DNA of 64,000 nucleotides, taken from assembly GCA_018398585.1 (NCBI GenBank), contig JAGTTD010000018.1:13833501-13897500 (forward strand), written 5' to 3'. The position numbers and the translations under genes were made by a program. A model generated the notes under the pieces. It was not told where the DNA came from, searched no databases, and was given only the letters and a program-made list of their open reading frames with translations. Origin of the DNA: Simmondsia chinensis. Taxonomy: Eukaryota > Streptophyta > Magnoliopsida > Caryophyllales > Simmondsiaceae. The stretch's first letter is position 1, and every line of letters starts with the position of its first letter. Below, one piece after another: positions 33,220 through 43,333 of this stretch.

Positions 33220-33270
33220 CATTCCATTGCCTTAGAAGATTGAAGGAGCTACTCAACTCCTATCATGGCT
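33220..33270 (-). pseudogene. unidentified reading frame, upstream part
   Basis: The minus strand encodes SSSFNLLRQWN, in the frame that continues into EARLRTLGG at 19502 when E4 and one CATTC copy are removed. A TAG closes the frame just upstream, so an exon boundary or mutation lies there. Confidence 0.35.
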
Positions 33271-33379
33271 TAAGAAATCCTCATGGAGATTCCAGTTGGT
33301 GAAAAGTCTGAAGAACAAACTAATAGGTTATATTCCATAATTAGCCTAGTTTTACTTTTATTTTTTTTCCCCTTAGACT

Positions 33380-34250
33380 AATCAATAATCCATTTTTCTT
33401 GATGCTCATTGAAAATGGTCTACTAGGAGATGCAACAACAACTATGCCCCTCAAAGAAGCTAGAGCAGCTGAGCAAGAAGCAGTAGAAATGCCCATGCTT
33501 CCCCAAAGCTCTAATGAGATGCTAATTGCTCCCTCTAAATTATAGCTCTTTAGAGGCTTCTGAATTAAATGTGACATCCTTAAATGTTAATAGTAAAATG
33601 CCTTCCTCTTTCCCCCAGGCATCATCATGAACAACACTTTCTCTGAGGTACTTTTGTAGCTAAGGCACCTTGGTGCTGCTAAGAGGCTTATGATCCAATT
33701 GTAAAATCCCAAATTCTCTCCAAGATCCACCAAACTCAAGAGGCCCATGACTCGACCACTAGAGGACCTCCTGATACACGGTAATGGTCACTAGGATCTC
33801 TCTCGCTCTCTTATGAGGGAACTAATGAGTGGTACAAACACCAGAACATCCATCGTGGAGGAGCTCAAGGGACATGAGTTTGCACCTGTCAAGGTTGTTA
33901 AGCAACTTCGTGCCTTATACCACAACAAGAGGGCACTTTAGGCAGAGCTTAGGGCACTTAGACATATACATCACCTTCAAGGTAGAAGAATCTAAATCCA
34001 TCCTTGAGGAATTGCACCAGCTCCAGAACAAAATGGATCAGTGCACTCATTTCGTGCAAATAAAGAAGCATAAGATTAAGGAACTCATACAATAGCTAGC
34101 CAAGCTTGAAAATGAAGTCCAAGCCAGGGAAGCCCAGGATATAGCTCATTTGGTTTACATTTTAAAACTCGAGGGGCAATATGAAGAGGACCCATAATCA
34201 AGACAACCTTTTTTATCACTTCAAGAGCAACTTCTCTTGACCAGGGTATA
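33380..34250 (+). pseudogene. broken frame with coiled-coil segment
   Basis: Plus-strand pieces: LIENGLLGDATTTMPLKEAR...EMPMLPQ (about 33395-33540), EELKGHEFAPVKVVKQLRAL (33855-33915), and SILEELHQLQNKMDQCTHFV...KIKELIQ (33985-34095). After one TAG this goes on as LAKLENEVQAREAQ. The charged heptad pattern suggests a coiled coil. It resembles in style the C-terminal part of the antisense PMD frame at 59540-61311, so it may be the tail of a similar extra frame, but I cannot show homology by eye. Confidence 0.35.
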
Positions 34251-34576
34251 ACAGCGGAGTTCTTCAACCTTTAATAAATACTTTTTAGAGTTAGGCCTTT
34301 TCTTTTTGATACTTAGGTACCAAACATGGTATTCTACTTCCTTTTTTGTTATATTCCACAATTTGTGTCTTACAAGTTCGTACGTGCCCAAGACCTTGCG
34401 ATGTTAATTTTCTTGATTTAGTAAATAACAGTTACTTTTAAGGATAAATTGAAGAGTCTGTATTATGGTTGTGGAACCCCTTACTAAGCTTTTGGTTCCC
34501 TGATGTATATGCTAAATTATTAGCCATTGTTCTTAATTTCACATAAATATGTGAGCACGTCTTTGGTCCTCAAGCT

Positions 34577-35287
34577 TGTTGTTGTATTTTCAAAATTAAG
34601 CATTTAATGAAGTGTTTGGGAAGTGTTTCATACTTATTTTGAATGTATTTGGTTTAAGTATGTTGTGTGTCAACACATGTGTTGAGTGCGTCAACACACA
34701 GTTCTACAGAAAAGCTCTCGAGGATCTGAGTGTCAACACACTAGTTCTGTGTGTCGACACACAAATCTTACAGAATTGCATGTGTGGAAGTGAGTTTCAA
34801 CACTCACTTCAACATGCAATCTTACAATACCCTGTGTGTTGATCTAAGTGTCGACATTCACTTTGACACGTAGCTTTATAGTAAGATGTGCGAAGGTACG
34901 TGTGTCGACACACAGCTTCGACACTCATAGTAGTTTTGACCATAAATTTGCGTGGTTGATGGTGGTTTTGGCTGTTGTTTTTGCATCCTTTGAAAGAGTT
35001 GGGTCCCTTCATTTGGGGCACTTGCATTTATATAAATACCCCCCCACTCTTATCTATGAAACACTTATGAAGAATTTATGAAAGATTTGTAAAAGTCTTT
35101 GAAAGTTCATTCTCATTCTACATCTCTCCTTCTTCCTTCCCACACATAATCTCACTTCATTTTTGGTTGTTGTTGTATCTCTGAGACTGTTTAACTACCT
35201 CAAAATAAAGCTTAAGGATAGTAATTACACGGTCTCGACACCTGAGATTGTTTAAGGATACTAGGTTTGTTGAGAAATTCTCCAACA
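34577..35287 (+). mobile_element. solo LTR (711 bp)
   Basis: Begins TGTTGTTGTATTTTC, ends GAAATTCTCCAACA, flanked by AAGCT (34572-34576) and AAGCC (35288-35292), a 4-of-5 duplication. It has a core promoter TTTATATAAATACCCC at 35028-35043 and a downstream leader. No primer site, purine tract or internal region adjoins it, so it is a solo LTR left by recombination. The upstream half is packed with GTGTCGACACAC-type palindromes. Confidence 0.7.
34655..34935. repeat. GTGTCGACACAC palindrome cluster
   Basis: Five or so units of about 55-60 bp, each centred on a variant of GTGT(C/T)(G/A)ACACAC and followed by a segment with TTCTACAGAA or ATCTTACA. Lies upstream of the solo LTR's TATA box, where LTR enhancers usually sit. 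Confidence 0.8.
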
Positions 35288-35590
35288 AAGCCTCTCATGA
35301 TCTGTTGGGATTCTTCTGAAAAAGGCATGCGTTGAGGTTAATGACCTTCTTCTTTAAGTTCTCCAACTCTTTCGCAAAAGTCTTTGATACCTGTGTTTCT
35401 TTTAGCATCCCAAGTAACTCCTTTGAGCTAGACTGCCAATCTTTTCCAAAGCCTTAGGTATCTGCCTCGACCTTGAGTATTTGGTCTTCAGCCATGCCTC
35501 CTTGGAGCTGCCTTACGTGCTTAATCACCTCAACCTACTTCCATTCATGTGCCAACCACTGCCTCAACTAATGAAATGGTTTAGTGTTAT
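35288..35590 (-). pseudogene. broken coiled-coil frame
   Basis: Minus-strand translation: VEVIKHVRQLQGGMAEDQIL, KELLGMLKETQVSKTFAKEL, ENLKKKVINLNACLFQKN, with a stop between the first and second. Leu/Lys/Glu heptads suggest a coiled coil. The protein is unidentified; possibly the same kind of extra frame as 59540-61311. Confidence 0.4.
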
Positions 35591-35776
35591 CAGCTTTGCT
35601 AGGTATTTAACCTTGGTACAAGAAACTAAAAACAAAAAAAAATATCAATAAGAAAAAATCCTTTATAAAATATAACTTCTAGTCACTAAAAACTAAAATC
35701 CACTAATAAAAAAAATGATATCAAACAAGTATTTTTTTGGGGCTAATTGCAGTGTCTTCGTTATATTTCACACACA
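35591..35776. other. AT-rich spacer
   Basis: A-rich sequence left of E3; nothing recognised. Confidence 0.5.
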
Positions 35777-36118
35777 TGTTATGATTTTTCCTATTTTGAG
35801 TCTTGTATTGCTTTGGGAGTGTTGGTAGTTCATATATCGGTAGTTCTTTTTGCCACCAAAGTTGGTTAACTAGCTGGAATATTGCTAGTTTGGTGGTTAA
35901 GGTTTAGTTTAAGATATTTTTTATTCATTGTATCTGGATCTCCTACAAGAGGGACAATTCTTGTAATTCTTTATTCGTTCAATGAAAATTACTTTGATTC
36001 TTAAGATATTTTTCTCTCTCTTCTCATCTCTTTCTAACTCTCACCTAACCTCAATTCTCTTCTGACCTAAACTCTCTTTTCACTAGTTAACTTCAATTCC
36101 TCAAATTGAAGCTTAACA
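35777..36118 (+). repeat. E3 5' LTR
   Basis: 342 bp. It lacks a ~35-bp stretch near its start that the 3' LTR has (a second GAGTCTTGTAAT-like unit), which explains the length difference. Confidence 0.92.
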
Positions 36119-36120
36119 TT

Positions 36121-36132
36121 TGGTATCATAGC
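36121..36132 (+). other. E3 primer-binding site (tRNA-iMet)
   Basis: TGGTATCATAGC; G in the consensus TGGTATCAGAGC has become T. Confidence 0.85.
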
Positions 36133-36192
36133 TAGTTCATGCTGTCAATTAATTGATTTGAGCTAGCAATACCTAAGAAGAACAGTCCTAAC

Positions 36193-37700
36193 ATGACAGG
36201 AGGTGTAACTTACCCGATCGGGAGCAGGAGGAGCAGGAGCAGCAGGAGCTGGTCATTCCATTGCTTTTGTTGATCCAAATGTTTCCTTTGCTGCTGTCGC
36301 AAGTGCGAATGCAACAAAAGAAGTTTAGTTTGTGACAAATGATCAATTGAAGTCACAACTGCATAATATGCTCAGTCGATTTCAGGCTCTGCAACAACAA
36401 GGAATTGATTGCTTGAAGCAAGATCAAGCAGAGAATGTGAAGAAGTGTGAAGTTTTGATTGAGCGGAAACTCCAAGGATTTGAGAGCAAGCTTTCTGATT
36501 TGCAAAACCAAGTAAATAAGCAAGGTGAATCATCTGTTTTGGGAGTTCTTCGACCTGCTAGTCAACTATCGTCTCCGGCTGAAGTGATGCAATCATAAGT
36601 ACTGATCACAAGTGCTGCAATCTTGAATAGACCAAGCAATGCTCCTTCAATGATTCATACAAATGCTAGACCTCAAGATCTTCAACAATCTGTTGAGATA
36701 AGGCCACAATGAGTTGAAGCAACCGTCAGATCACAAGATCATCCTGTTCAGCAAGTGCAATCTTGAACCTCTGGCATGAACTCAAATCAAAATGTGAGGC
36801 ATCTGGATTCTGTTGTTCATACTAGAACTTCACCTGATAATATTTTGCATCTGGATAGACCACCTTATCACTATTAGCAACAAAGATATGGTAGTAATGA
36901 TGCTTCTTCTGAGAATAGAAGCAATACATTCAGACAGCCAAGAGTGCAGATTGATCCTTTTTACGGCAGTCAACCTCAGTCATGGTTGAGGAGATGTGAT
37001 ATATACTTCCATTTCTACAACATCAAGAATCTGAAAAGGTGGAATTGGCAGCAGTATATCTTCATGGTGATCATGAGGTATGGTTTTATAGTTTGTTAAA
37101 AAGCAATCCAGACCTTTCTTGGGCTGAATTTGTGGAGGAGTTGTGTGAAAGATATGGTGATGAGAACACTAGTGATGTAGTGGATAATTTTAATAAAGTC
37201 TTTCAAACCACAACTGTGAGAGAATATATGACAAGATTTGAGAACTCAAGAGCTAGTATGCTAGCTGCTTATCCTCAAGCAACTGAGTCTTATTATGTCT
37301 TAAGTTTTATTAGTGGATTAAAGCCACGAATTAAAAACATGGTGAAAGCTATTGGTCCTAAGACCTTAACAAAGGCTTATGCAAAAGCCAAGTTGATTGA
37401 GGCCACTGTCATTTCTTCAAGTGACAAAAGCAAGTTCAAAGGAAATGGTTTAAAATCTCATCATAGAGATGTTAATGGGACCAAGGCTAGCAGATTTGCT
37501 GAGAAGAGGCCTCTAAGGCTTTGTTATAAGTGCAATCAACCTTATCAGCCAGGACATAAGTGTAGCTCCAAGTTTTTTATGTTTGCTCGTGGGGTTAATG
37601 CTGCGATACAGTCAGACAGTGATGAAACTGAGCCTGATGAGGACAGTTCTGATCATGAGTCCCAGGATGAATTGAATAAGGATGAGATAGATATTTCTAT
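36193..37700 (+). pseudogene. E3 gag
   Basis: The start ATG 36193-36195 is in the position of E2's MADGV start, but a short indel soon shifts the frame. The coiled-coil part is open from 36332 to a TAA at 36596-36598. The capsid-like part contains FVEELCERYGDEN (from about 37130). The zinc knuckle CYKCNQPYQPGHKC is at 37522-37563, followed by an acidic Ser/Asp-rich stretch. Stops at 36711 and 36763 and frame changes near 36890-37040 break it. Confidence 0.88.
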
Positions 37701-38249
37701 AAAGGCACTGACTAGGAATGGAGCTCACAAGACGATAAGGATCAAAGGAAAAGCAAGAAGAAGGCACATCACTATTTTAATAGATAATGGAAGTATTCAT
37801 AGTTTTGTTGATCCAAAGGTTGTGAAGAAAGTTGAGCATGAAGTGATTAAAACTCATCCCTTGGCTGTAACCGTAGCATATGGGAATTCTATCCTCACAC
37901 AGAACAAATGCCAAGACTTCTAATGGTCTATGCAGGAGCATCAATTCACCTATGATTTCAGAATCCTTCCCTTGGGAGGATGTGATATGGTGCTTGGAGT
38001 TAATTGGATGAGATCATTCAGCCCTGTGGTTTTTGACTTTGCTAAGCTAAATGTTTCTTTTGAGATTCAAGGAACAAAAGTTACTTTGCAAGGCATTAAA
38101 GATCAAGCTCAATTGCAAATGATTAAAGGCAAGAGCTTGCAAGGAGGTTTCAAGAAGAGTGCTTATAAGTGGATTGGTCAGCTGCTTGCAATTGCTCTAA
38201 CAAAATTGTGTTCGGTATAACGGCTTGAAGTTAAAGCTTTGTAGAGGAG
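37701..38249 (+). pseudogene. E3 protease and linker
   Basis: ILIDNGSIHSFVDP (about 37766-37810): the active-site D-S-G has become D-N-G, so the protease would be inactive. Then LPLGGCDMVLGVNW (from 37966). A TAA at 37921-37923 stands where E1 reads Gln. Confidence 0.85.
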
Positions 38250-39713
38250 TTGGAGGACATTTTTGAGCAACCTACTTCTCTTCCTCCACAGAGGTGCCTT
38301 GATCATGCCATTCCTCTGAAATCTGGTGCAGCACCATTCAAATTGAGGCCCTACAAATATCCTCATGCTCAGAAATCAGAAATTGAGAGACAAGTAGAGG
38401 AATTGCTCAAGACTTGCTTCGTTAAACCAAGCCACAATCCTTTTGCTTCACCAATCATTTTAGTAAAGAAGAAAGATGGTTCTCTAAGGATGTGCATCGA
38501 CTATTAGCAACTCAATTCTTTGACAATCAAAGATAAGTTTCCTATTCCTGTTATTGATGATTTACTCGATGAATTGTATGGAGCATGTTTCTTCTCTAAG
38601 TTAGATTTGAGATCGGGATATCACCAGATTAGAGTGCTTGAGCAAGACATCTTCAAGACTATATTTCAAACTCGTCATGGCCACTATGAGTTTGTGGTTA
38701 TGCCTTTTGGCTTAGCCAATGCACCGGCTACATTTCAGGCAGCAATGAATGATATCTTCAAGCCGCTTCTAAGGAGATTTGTTCTGGTCGTCTTCAATGA
38801 TATTCTCATTTACAGTGCCTCTTATGAAGATCATCTATAGCACTTGAGGGAAGTCTTCCTTGTCATGCGCAATGACAAGTTCTTTGCAAAGTTGTCTAAG
38901 TGTGCTTTTATGCAGCAGCAACTAGATTATTTGGGACATGTTATATCATACAAGGGATTCTCCACAGATCCCTCAAAGATATAAGCCATGAAATAATGGC
39001 CAATTCCAGTCACCTTGAAGCAATTGCGAGGGTTCTTGGGTTTAACAGGCTATTACAGGAAGTTCATTGCTAATTTTGGATCGATTGCAAGACCCTTGAC
39101 CGATCTGCTTAAGAAGGATGCTTTTATGCGGAGTGATAGAGCTCATGCAGCCTTTGAAGCTCTAAAAGCAGCTGTGTGTGAAGCCCCTGTTCTTGCTATG
39201 CCTAATTTTGTTGAGGACTTTGTTTTAGAGACTGATGCCAGTGAAACTGGTATTGGAGCAGTGTTGTCACAAAAGGGAAGGCCCATTACTTATTTAAGTT
39301 AATCTTTCAGTCCAAAACATCAAGCAATGTATACTTATGAGAAGGAGTACTTGGAAATTTTGTTCGCAGTTGATAAATGGAGGCATTACCTTGATGGTCA
39401 CAGATTCATAATCGGGACTGATCATCAAAGTTTGAAGCATTTGCTAGAGCAAAAGATTGTGTCAAGAATACAGAAGAAAGGGCTAATGAAGATGTTGGGC
39501 CTTGATTACGCAATTCAGTATAGAAGAGGCAGAGAAAATCTAGCTGCTGATGCTTTGACAAGAAGATTAGAAGATGGTGAGCAAGCTTATTGTGGAGCCA
39601 TTTCTGTTGTACTTCCTTCTTGGTTAGAAGAGGATTACAAGTCCTATGAAGATGATGCTTTTGCCCAAGAATGTATCACTGCTAGGAGTGTAAACGAACA
39701 AAGAGTTCGATGA
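38250..39713 (+). pseudogene. E3 RT and RNase H
   Basis: [18 protein letters not shown] then TAG (38505-38507), [13 protein letters not shown], and [10 protein letters not shown] (about 38785-38815). The catalytic pair FDD/YDD has become FND. Stops at 38838-38840 (TAG), 38980-38996 and 39300-39302 (TAA). RNase H keeps [40 protein letters not shown] and ADALTRR. Interrupted at 39685 by the terminal-inverted-repeat insertion. Confidence 0.9.
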
Positions 39714-40261
39714 ACTACTCATGTTCGAAATCGACTAGTGCTCGTTCGTGTTCATTAGGAGAGCTCGATAGCTTAATAAGTCGAGTTCGAGCAGGCTCGA
39801 TAAGCTTAACGAGCCGAGTTCAAACAGGGGGGTGCTCGGCTCGCTAATGTTCACGAAAAGTTTGATAAGGGCTCGATAAGAGCTCGTTAAGGGGCTCGAT
39901 ACGAGCTCTTTAAGGGCTCGTTATGAGCTCGATAACAATTAGTATTGGTTCAAAAATAGTTCGGTAATGGCTCGATAATAACTTATAAAGCTCGACTCAA
40001 TTTTATGTTTGGCTCGATTTTAAACTCGATTGGGCTCGACAATGAGCTCAGCTCGACTCGATAACAAGCCCGACTCGGCTCGATAAGCCTAACGAGCTGA
40101 GCTAAGCCGAGTATCGAACGCACTATATTCTTGTCGAGCCGAGTTCGAACAAGGGTTAGAAGTGCTCGATAAGAGCTCGGCTCGAACTCGAGCTCGATAA
40201 GCCTTATCAAACTTGAGTTCGAACAAGGGGGTGCTCGGCTCGGCTCGGCTCGTTTGCACCC
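39686..40261. mobile_element. 576-bp terminal-inverted-repeat insertion rich in GAGCTCGA words
   Basis: Left end GAGTGTAAACGAAC and right end GCTCGTTTGCACCC are inverted repeats of each other (GNGTGYAAACGAGC). The sequence between is made almost wholly of GCTCGATAAG, GAGCTCG, TTCGAGC and GGCTCG words on both strands. Flanks ACTGCTAG (39678-39685) and ATTGCCTA (40262-40269) look like a worn 8-bp duplication, and the E3 pol frame resumes right after. No transposase frame. Probably a non-autonomous DNA transposon (MITE-like); superfamily not assigned (hAT is possible from the duplication length). Confidence 0.7.
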
Positions 40262-40269
40262 ATTGCCTA

Positions 40270-41640
40270 TAGCATCAGTAAAGTCTACAAGAGAACTTCT
40301 GATGTAGGTATTTCAGTGAATAAGAGAGTAATTCGATTAAAGGGCAGGTTGTAAATTGGTTCTTCAATAGATTTGAGGGATCAGATCATAAGTGCTTCTC
40401 ATGACATAGCTTGGGGTGGACATTCAGGTGTGGAAGGCACATATCTAGAGAATTAAAGCATACTTTAGTTGGCCTGGTCTGAAAGAAGCAGTAATTGAGT
40501 TTGTGGGCTCTTATGATGTATGTCAACAAAAAAAGCAGGGTGATCACAGGTACCATGGTCTTTTGTAGCCTCTTCCTGTTCCTGGTGGAGCTTGAGTGAA
40601 TATAAGTATGAATTTCATTGAAGGCTTGCCTAAATCTGAAGGCAAGGAAGTGATATGGATTGTGGTTGATCGTTTCACAAAGTTTAGCCATTTCATTGCT
40701 TTGATCAGGCCAGTCATAGCTGAAAGATTAGCTAGATGCTTCTTGGATAACATATATAAGTTACATGGATTGCCACAATCCATTGTATCTGATCGTGATA
40801 GAATTTTCACAAGTCATTTTTGGAGGGAACTGTTCAAACTTATGGGAACTACTTTGGCTCCTAGCTCTTCATACCATCCTCAAATTGATGGACAAACAGA
40901 AAGAGTCAATCAATGCATTGAACAATATATTAGGAGCATGGTTTTCACTCATCCTAAAGAGTGGTACAAGTGGTTATCTCTAGCTGAGTATTGGTATAAT
41001 ACCCAGGCTCATGCCCCTCTGGGCACTGCTCCTTTCAAAGCTCTATATTGCTATGATCTTCCTATTCCTTTTTCATTGCAAACTATGACTTCATATGTGT
41101 TGGAAGTCTTTGATTTGATGCAACAGAGGAAGCAATTACAGCATATGCTCAAGGACAATCTGCAGCAAGCTCAAGTAAGGATGAAAATGTATGTAGACAA
41201 GAAGCGTGTGGAAAAGAATTATGAAGTTGGTGATATGGTTTATCACAAATTACAACCTTATAGACAGTCTACCGTGGCTGTCAGGAGCAATGTCAAGCTA
41301 AGTGCTCAATTCTTTGGTCCATACAAGATTCTTGATAAGATTGGCAAAGTGGCTTATAGGCTTGCGCTACCTCCTAATGCATATATTCACCCAGTTTTTC
41401 ATGTTTCTTTGCTCAAGAAACAGGTGAAGAAAGGATGTAAAAGCTCAAAGTCACACCCTAAATTTGGATCCAATGGGGCTTTGGTGTTGCAACGAGCTGC
41501 TGTTCGGGGCACCAGAGAGATCAATGTAGGAAACAGGAAGATTAAAGAAGTGATGGTTTAGTGGCAGAATTTGGAGAAAGATTTTATTACTTGGGAAGAA
41601 TTGGCATTCTTGAATAGGCAATTCTCAAATTTCTCTTCTT
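40270..41640 (+). pseudogene. E3 integrase and chromodomain-like tail
   Basis: The zinc finger region (HDIAWGGHSGVEGT) is followed by frame breaks near 40450. Core: SMNFIEGLP, where the first catalytic Asp is now Asn; VSDRDRIF; HPQIDGQTERVNQ. C-terminal part: YEVGDMVYHKLQPYRQS and FFGPYKILDKIGKVAYRL. After a TAG at 41559-41561 the chromodomain-like tail continues (WQNLEKDFITWEEL). TAG at 40566-40568 and TGA near 40593 also interrupt. Confidence 0.88.
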
Positions 41641-41671
41641 GAGGTCAAGAAGCTTCTTAAGTGGAGGGGAT

Positions 41672-42045
41672 TGTTATGATTTTTGTTGTTTTGAGTCTTG
41701 TAATCCAAGTATTGAATTGTTTGGAGCCTTGTATTTCTTTGGAAGTGTTAGTAGTTCATATGTTGGTTGTTCTTTTTGGGGCCAAAGTCGGTTAACTAGC
41801 TGAAATGCTGCTAGTTTGGCGGTTAAGGTTTAGTTCGAGATATTTTTGATTCATTGTATCCAGTTCTCCTATAAGAGGGACAATCCTTGTAATTCTTTAT
41901 TCATTCAATGGAAGTTACTTTGATTTTTGAGATATTTTTCTCTCTCTTCTCATTTCTTCTCTAACTCTCACCTAACCTTAATTCTCCTCTCACCTAAACT
42001 CTCTCTTCACTAGTTAACTTCAATTCCTCAAATTGAAGCTTAACA
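41672..42045 (+). repeat. E3 3' LTR (374 bp)
   Basis: TGTTATGATTTTTG...GAAGCTTAACA, preceded by the purine tract and followed by TCACA. Confidence 0.92.
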
Positions 42046-42139
42046 TCACATTGACTACTTTCCTTATTACATACAGTGCTCATGCATAAATTTTCTGTAT
42101 ACAACAGGGAAATTTTGAAGTTGCCAATAGTTATATTGT

Positions 42140-43333
42140 TGTTTACACCCTAATTTAAACAGGGTTAGAACAATGCTATTTTTGAGTAAAGTTCCAATAG
42201 ACAGCATGTGAGGTTATCCTCTAGAGGGACTAGGTCTTTAAGCACTACGTTTATGGCGTCTTAAGCCCAATTCCCGGAAAACATTACTATCCTTAACAAG
42301 GATATCAGCCATTCGAGGCTCGAGATGGCTAAAGGGTGAAATAAGCTCAAGCTCGAGGGGCTGGTAGGAAAGCTGCAAGAATGGTAGTTTCTAAGTTTGA
42401 GGAAGTTACATGGAGCACAAGTTCTATTGCTTGAGCCTCAAGCTTAATTCAAGGGAACGTGAGCTTCTAGAGGGAACTTTTACTAAAATTCTAGAGGTGG
42501 GCATCACAGATTTCCCTCCAAGACATTTTGGTCAAGGATAAATGCCCGCAAAAGAGAAGCTTAGCAGCCAGACATCGGTGGAGTTGAAGTGAAGATAGCA
42601 GCAACCATTATTTTATTTTTTCTATAAATAAAGGACTTTGCATCAGTCTAAATTAGGACACATACACTCAAGACAAAATTTTCTTCAAGGTTTTTACAGC
42701 ACACTTGTGCTCTTTTTCTTAGGAGTAGCGTAACTTAGCTAGGCGTAGTGTAATGTAGATCTTCGTTGTACTTACCTCCAAAGCAACACAGTTCTTGAGC
42801 TTCCGGTACGACTTTTCAGTTTTAATTTGTTCCCACAAATCGACAAGTTGAGATTTGAGGCTTTAATTTAAGGCTTTGATGGCCAAGGCTTTATCCCTTG
42901 ATTGTGTTGGTCTTAACACTATTGTCACTAGTTTATAAGTCAGGTGAACTTAGGTTCGCACCATTGATTAAGCCTTTGATAGCCAAGGCTTGTCTCTTGA
43001 TTGCATTGATCCTAATCCAATGACTTGAATACGGTTTTCTCCACCTTAATCTTGTCATACCTAAACTCATTCAAGTTATTATAAGTCGAGGGTTCCAGGC
43101 TTGAAAACCTGATTAAATCGGGCTTGTAAGTGGCCTGTTAAGCTCTTGGGTTTGTCTCCACCCTATTTCTTGACTTTTAATTGGACTAGGAAAGGTGTCT
43201 ATGGGCCCTGCTCCATCACTGTAACTGCTACTTGAGTTAGGTCCATATCCTTTAATTTTCTATCATAAAAATACGTAAAAAATCCATAAAGAACTTAACA
43301 AAGTCTCTTTAATTGAATCATAAGAAAAACTCA
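42140..43333 (+). repeat. T 5' LTR (1194 bp)
   Basis: Starts TGTTTACACCCTAATT and ends near AAAACTCA. TATA box CTATAAATA at 42622-42630. An inverted copy lies at 61503-62711. Ends were set from the limits shared by the two copies and TG/CA termini. The following bases (CAGTATAACCGAAG here, TGGTATAACCGAAG in the other copy) should be the primer site, whose tRNA I cannot name. Confidence 0.7.

Larger units (their letters stand above)
35777..42045 (+). mobile_element. E3: Ty3/gypsy chromodomain-type element
   Basis: LTRs at 35777-36118 (342 bp) and 41672-42045 (374 bp) run TGTTATGATTTT to GAAGCTTAACA. They are flanked by ACACA (35772-35776) and TCACA (42046-42050), a 4-of-5 duplication. The primer site TGGTATCATAGC (36121-36132) is tRNA-iMet with one mismatch, and the purine tract AAGTGGAGGGGAT is at 41659-41671. 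Gag-pol order as in E1 and E2, and clearly the same clade. It is disabled by many stops and by a 576-bp insertion in pol (39686-40261). Confidence 0.92.
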
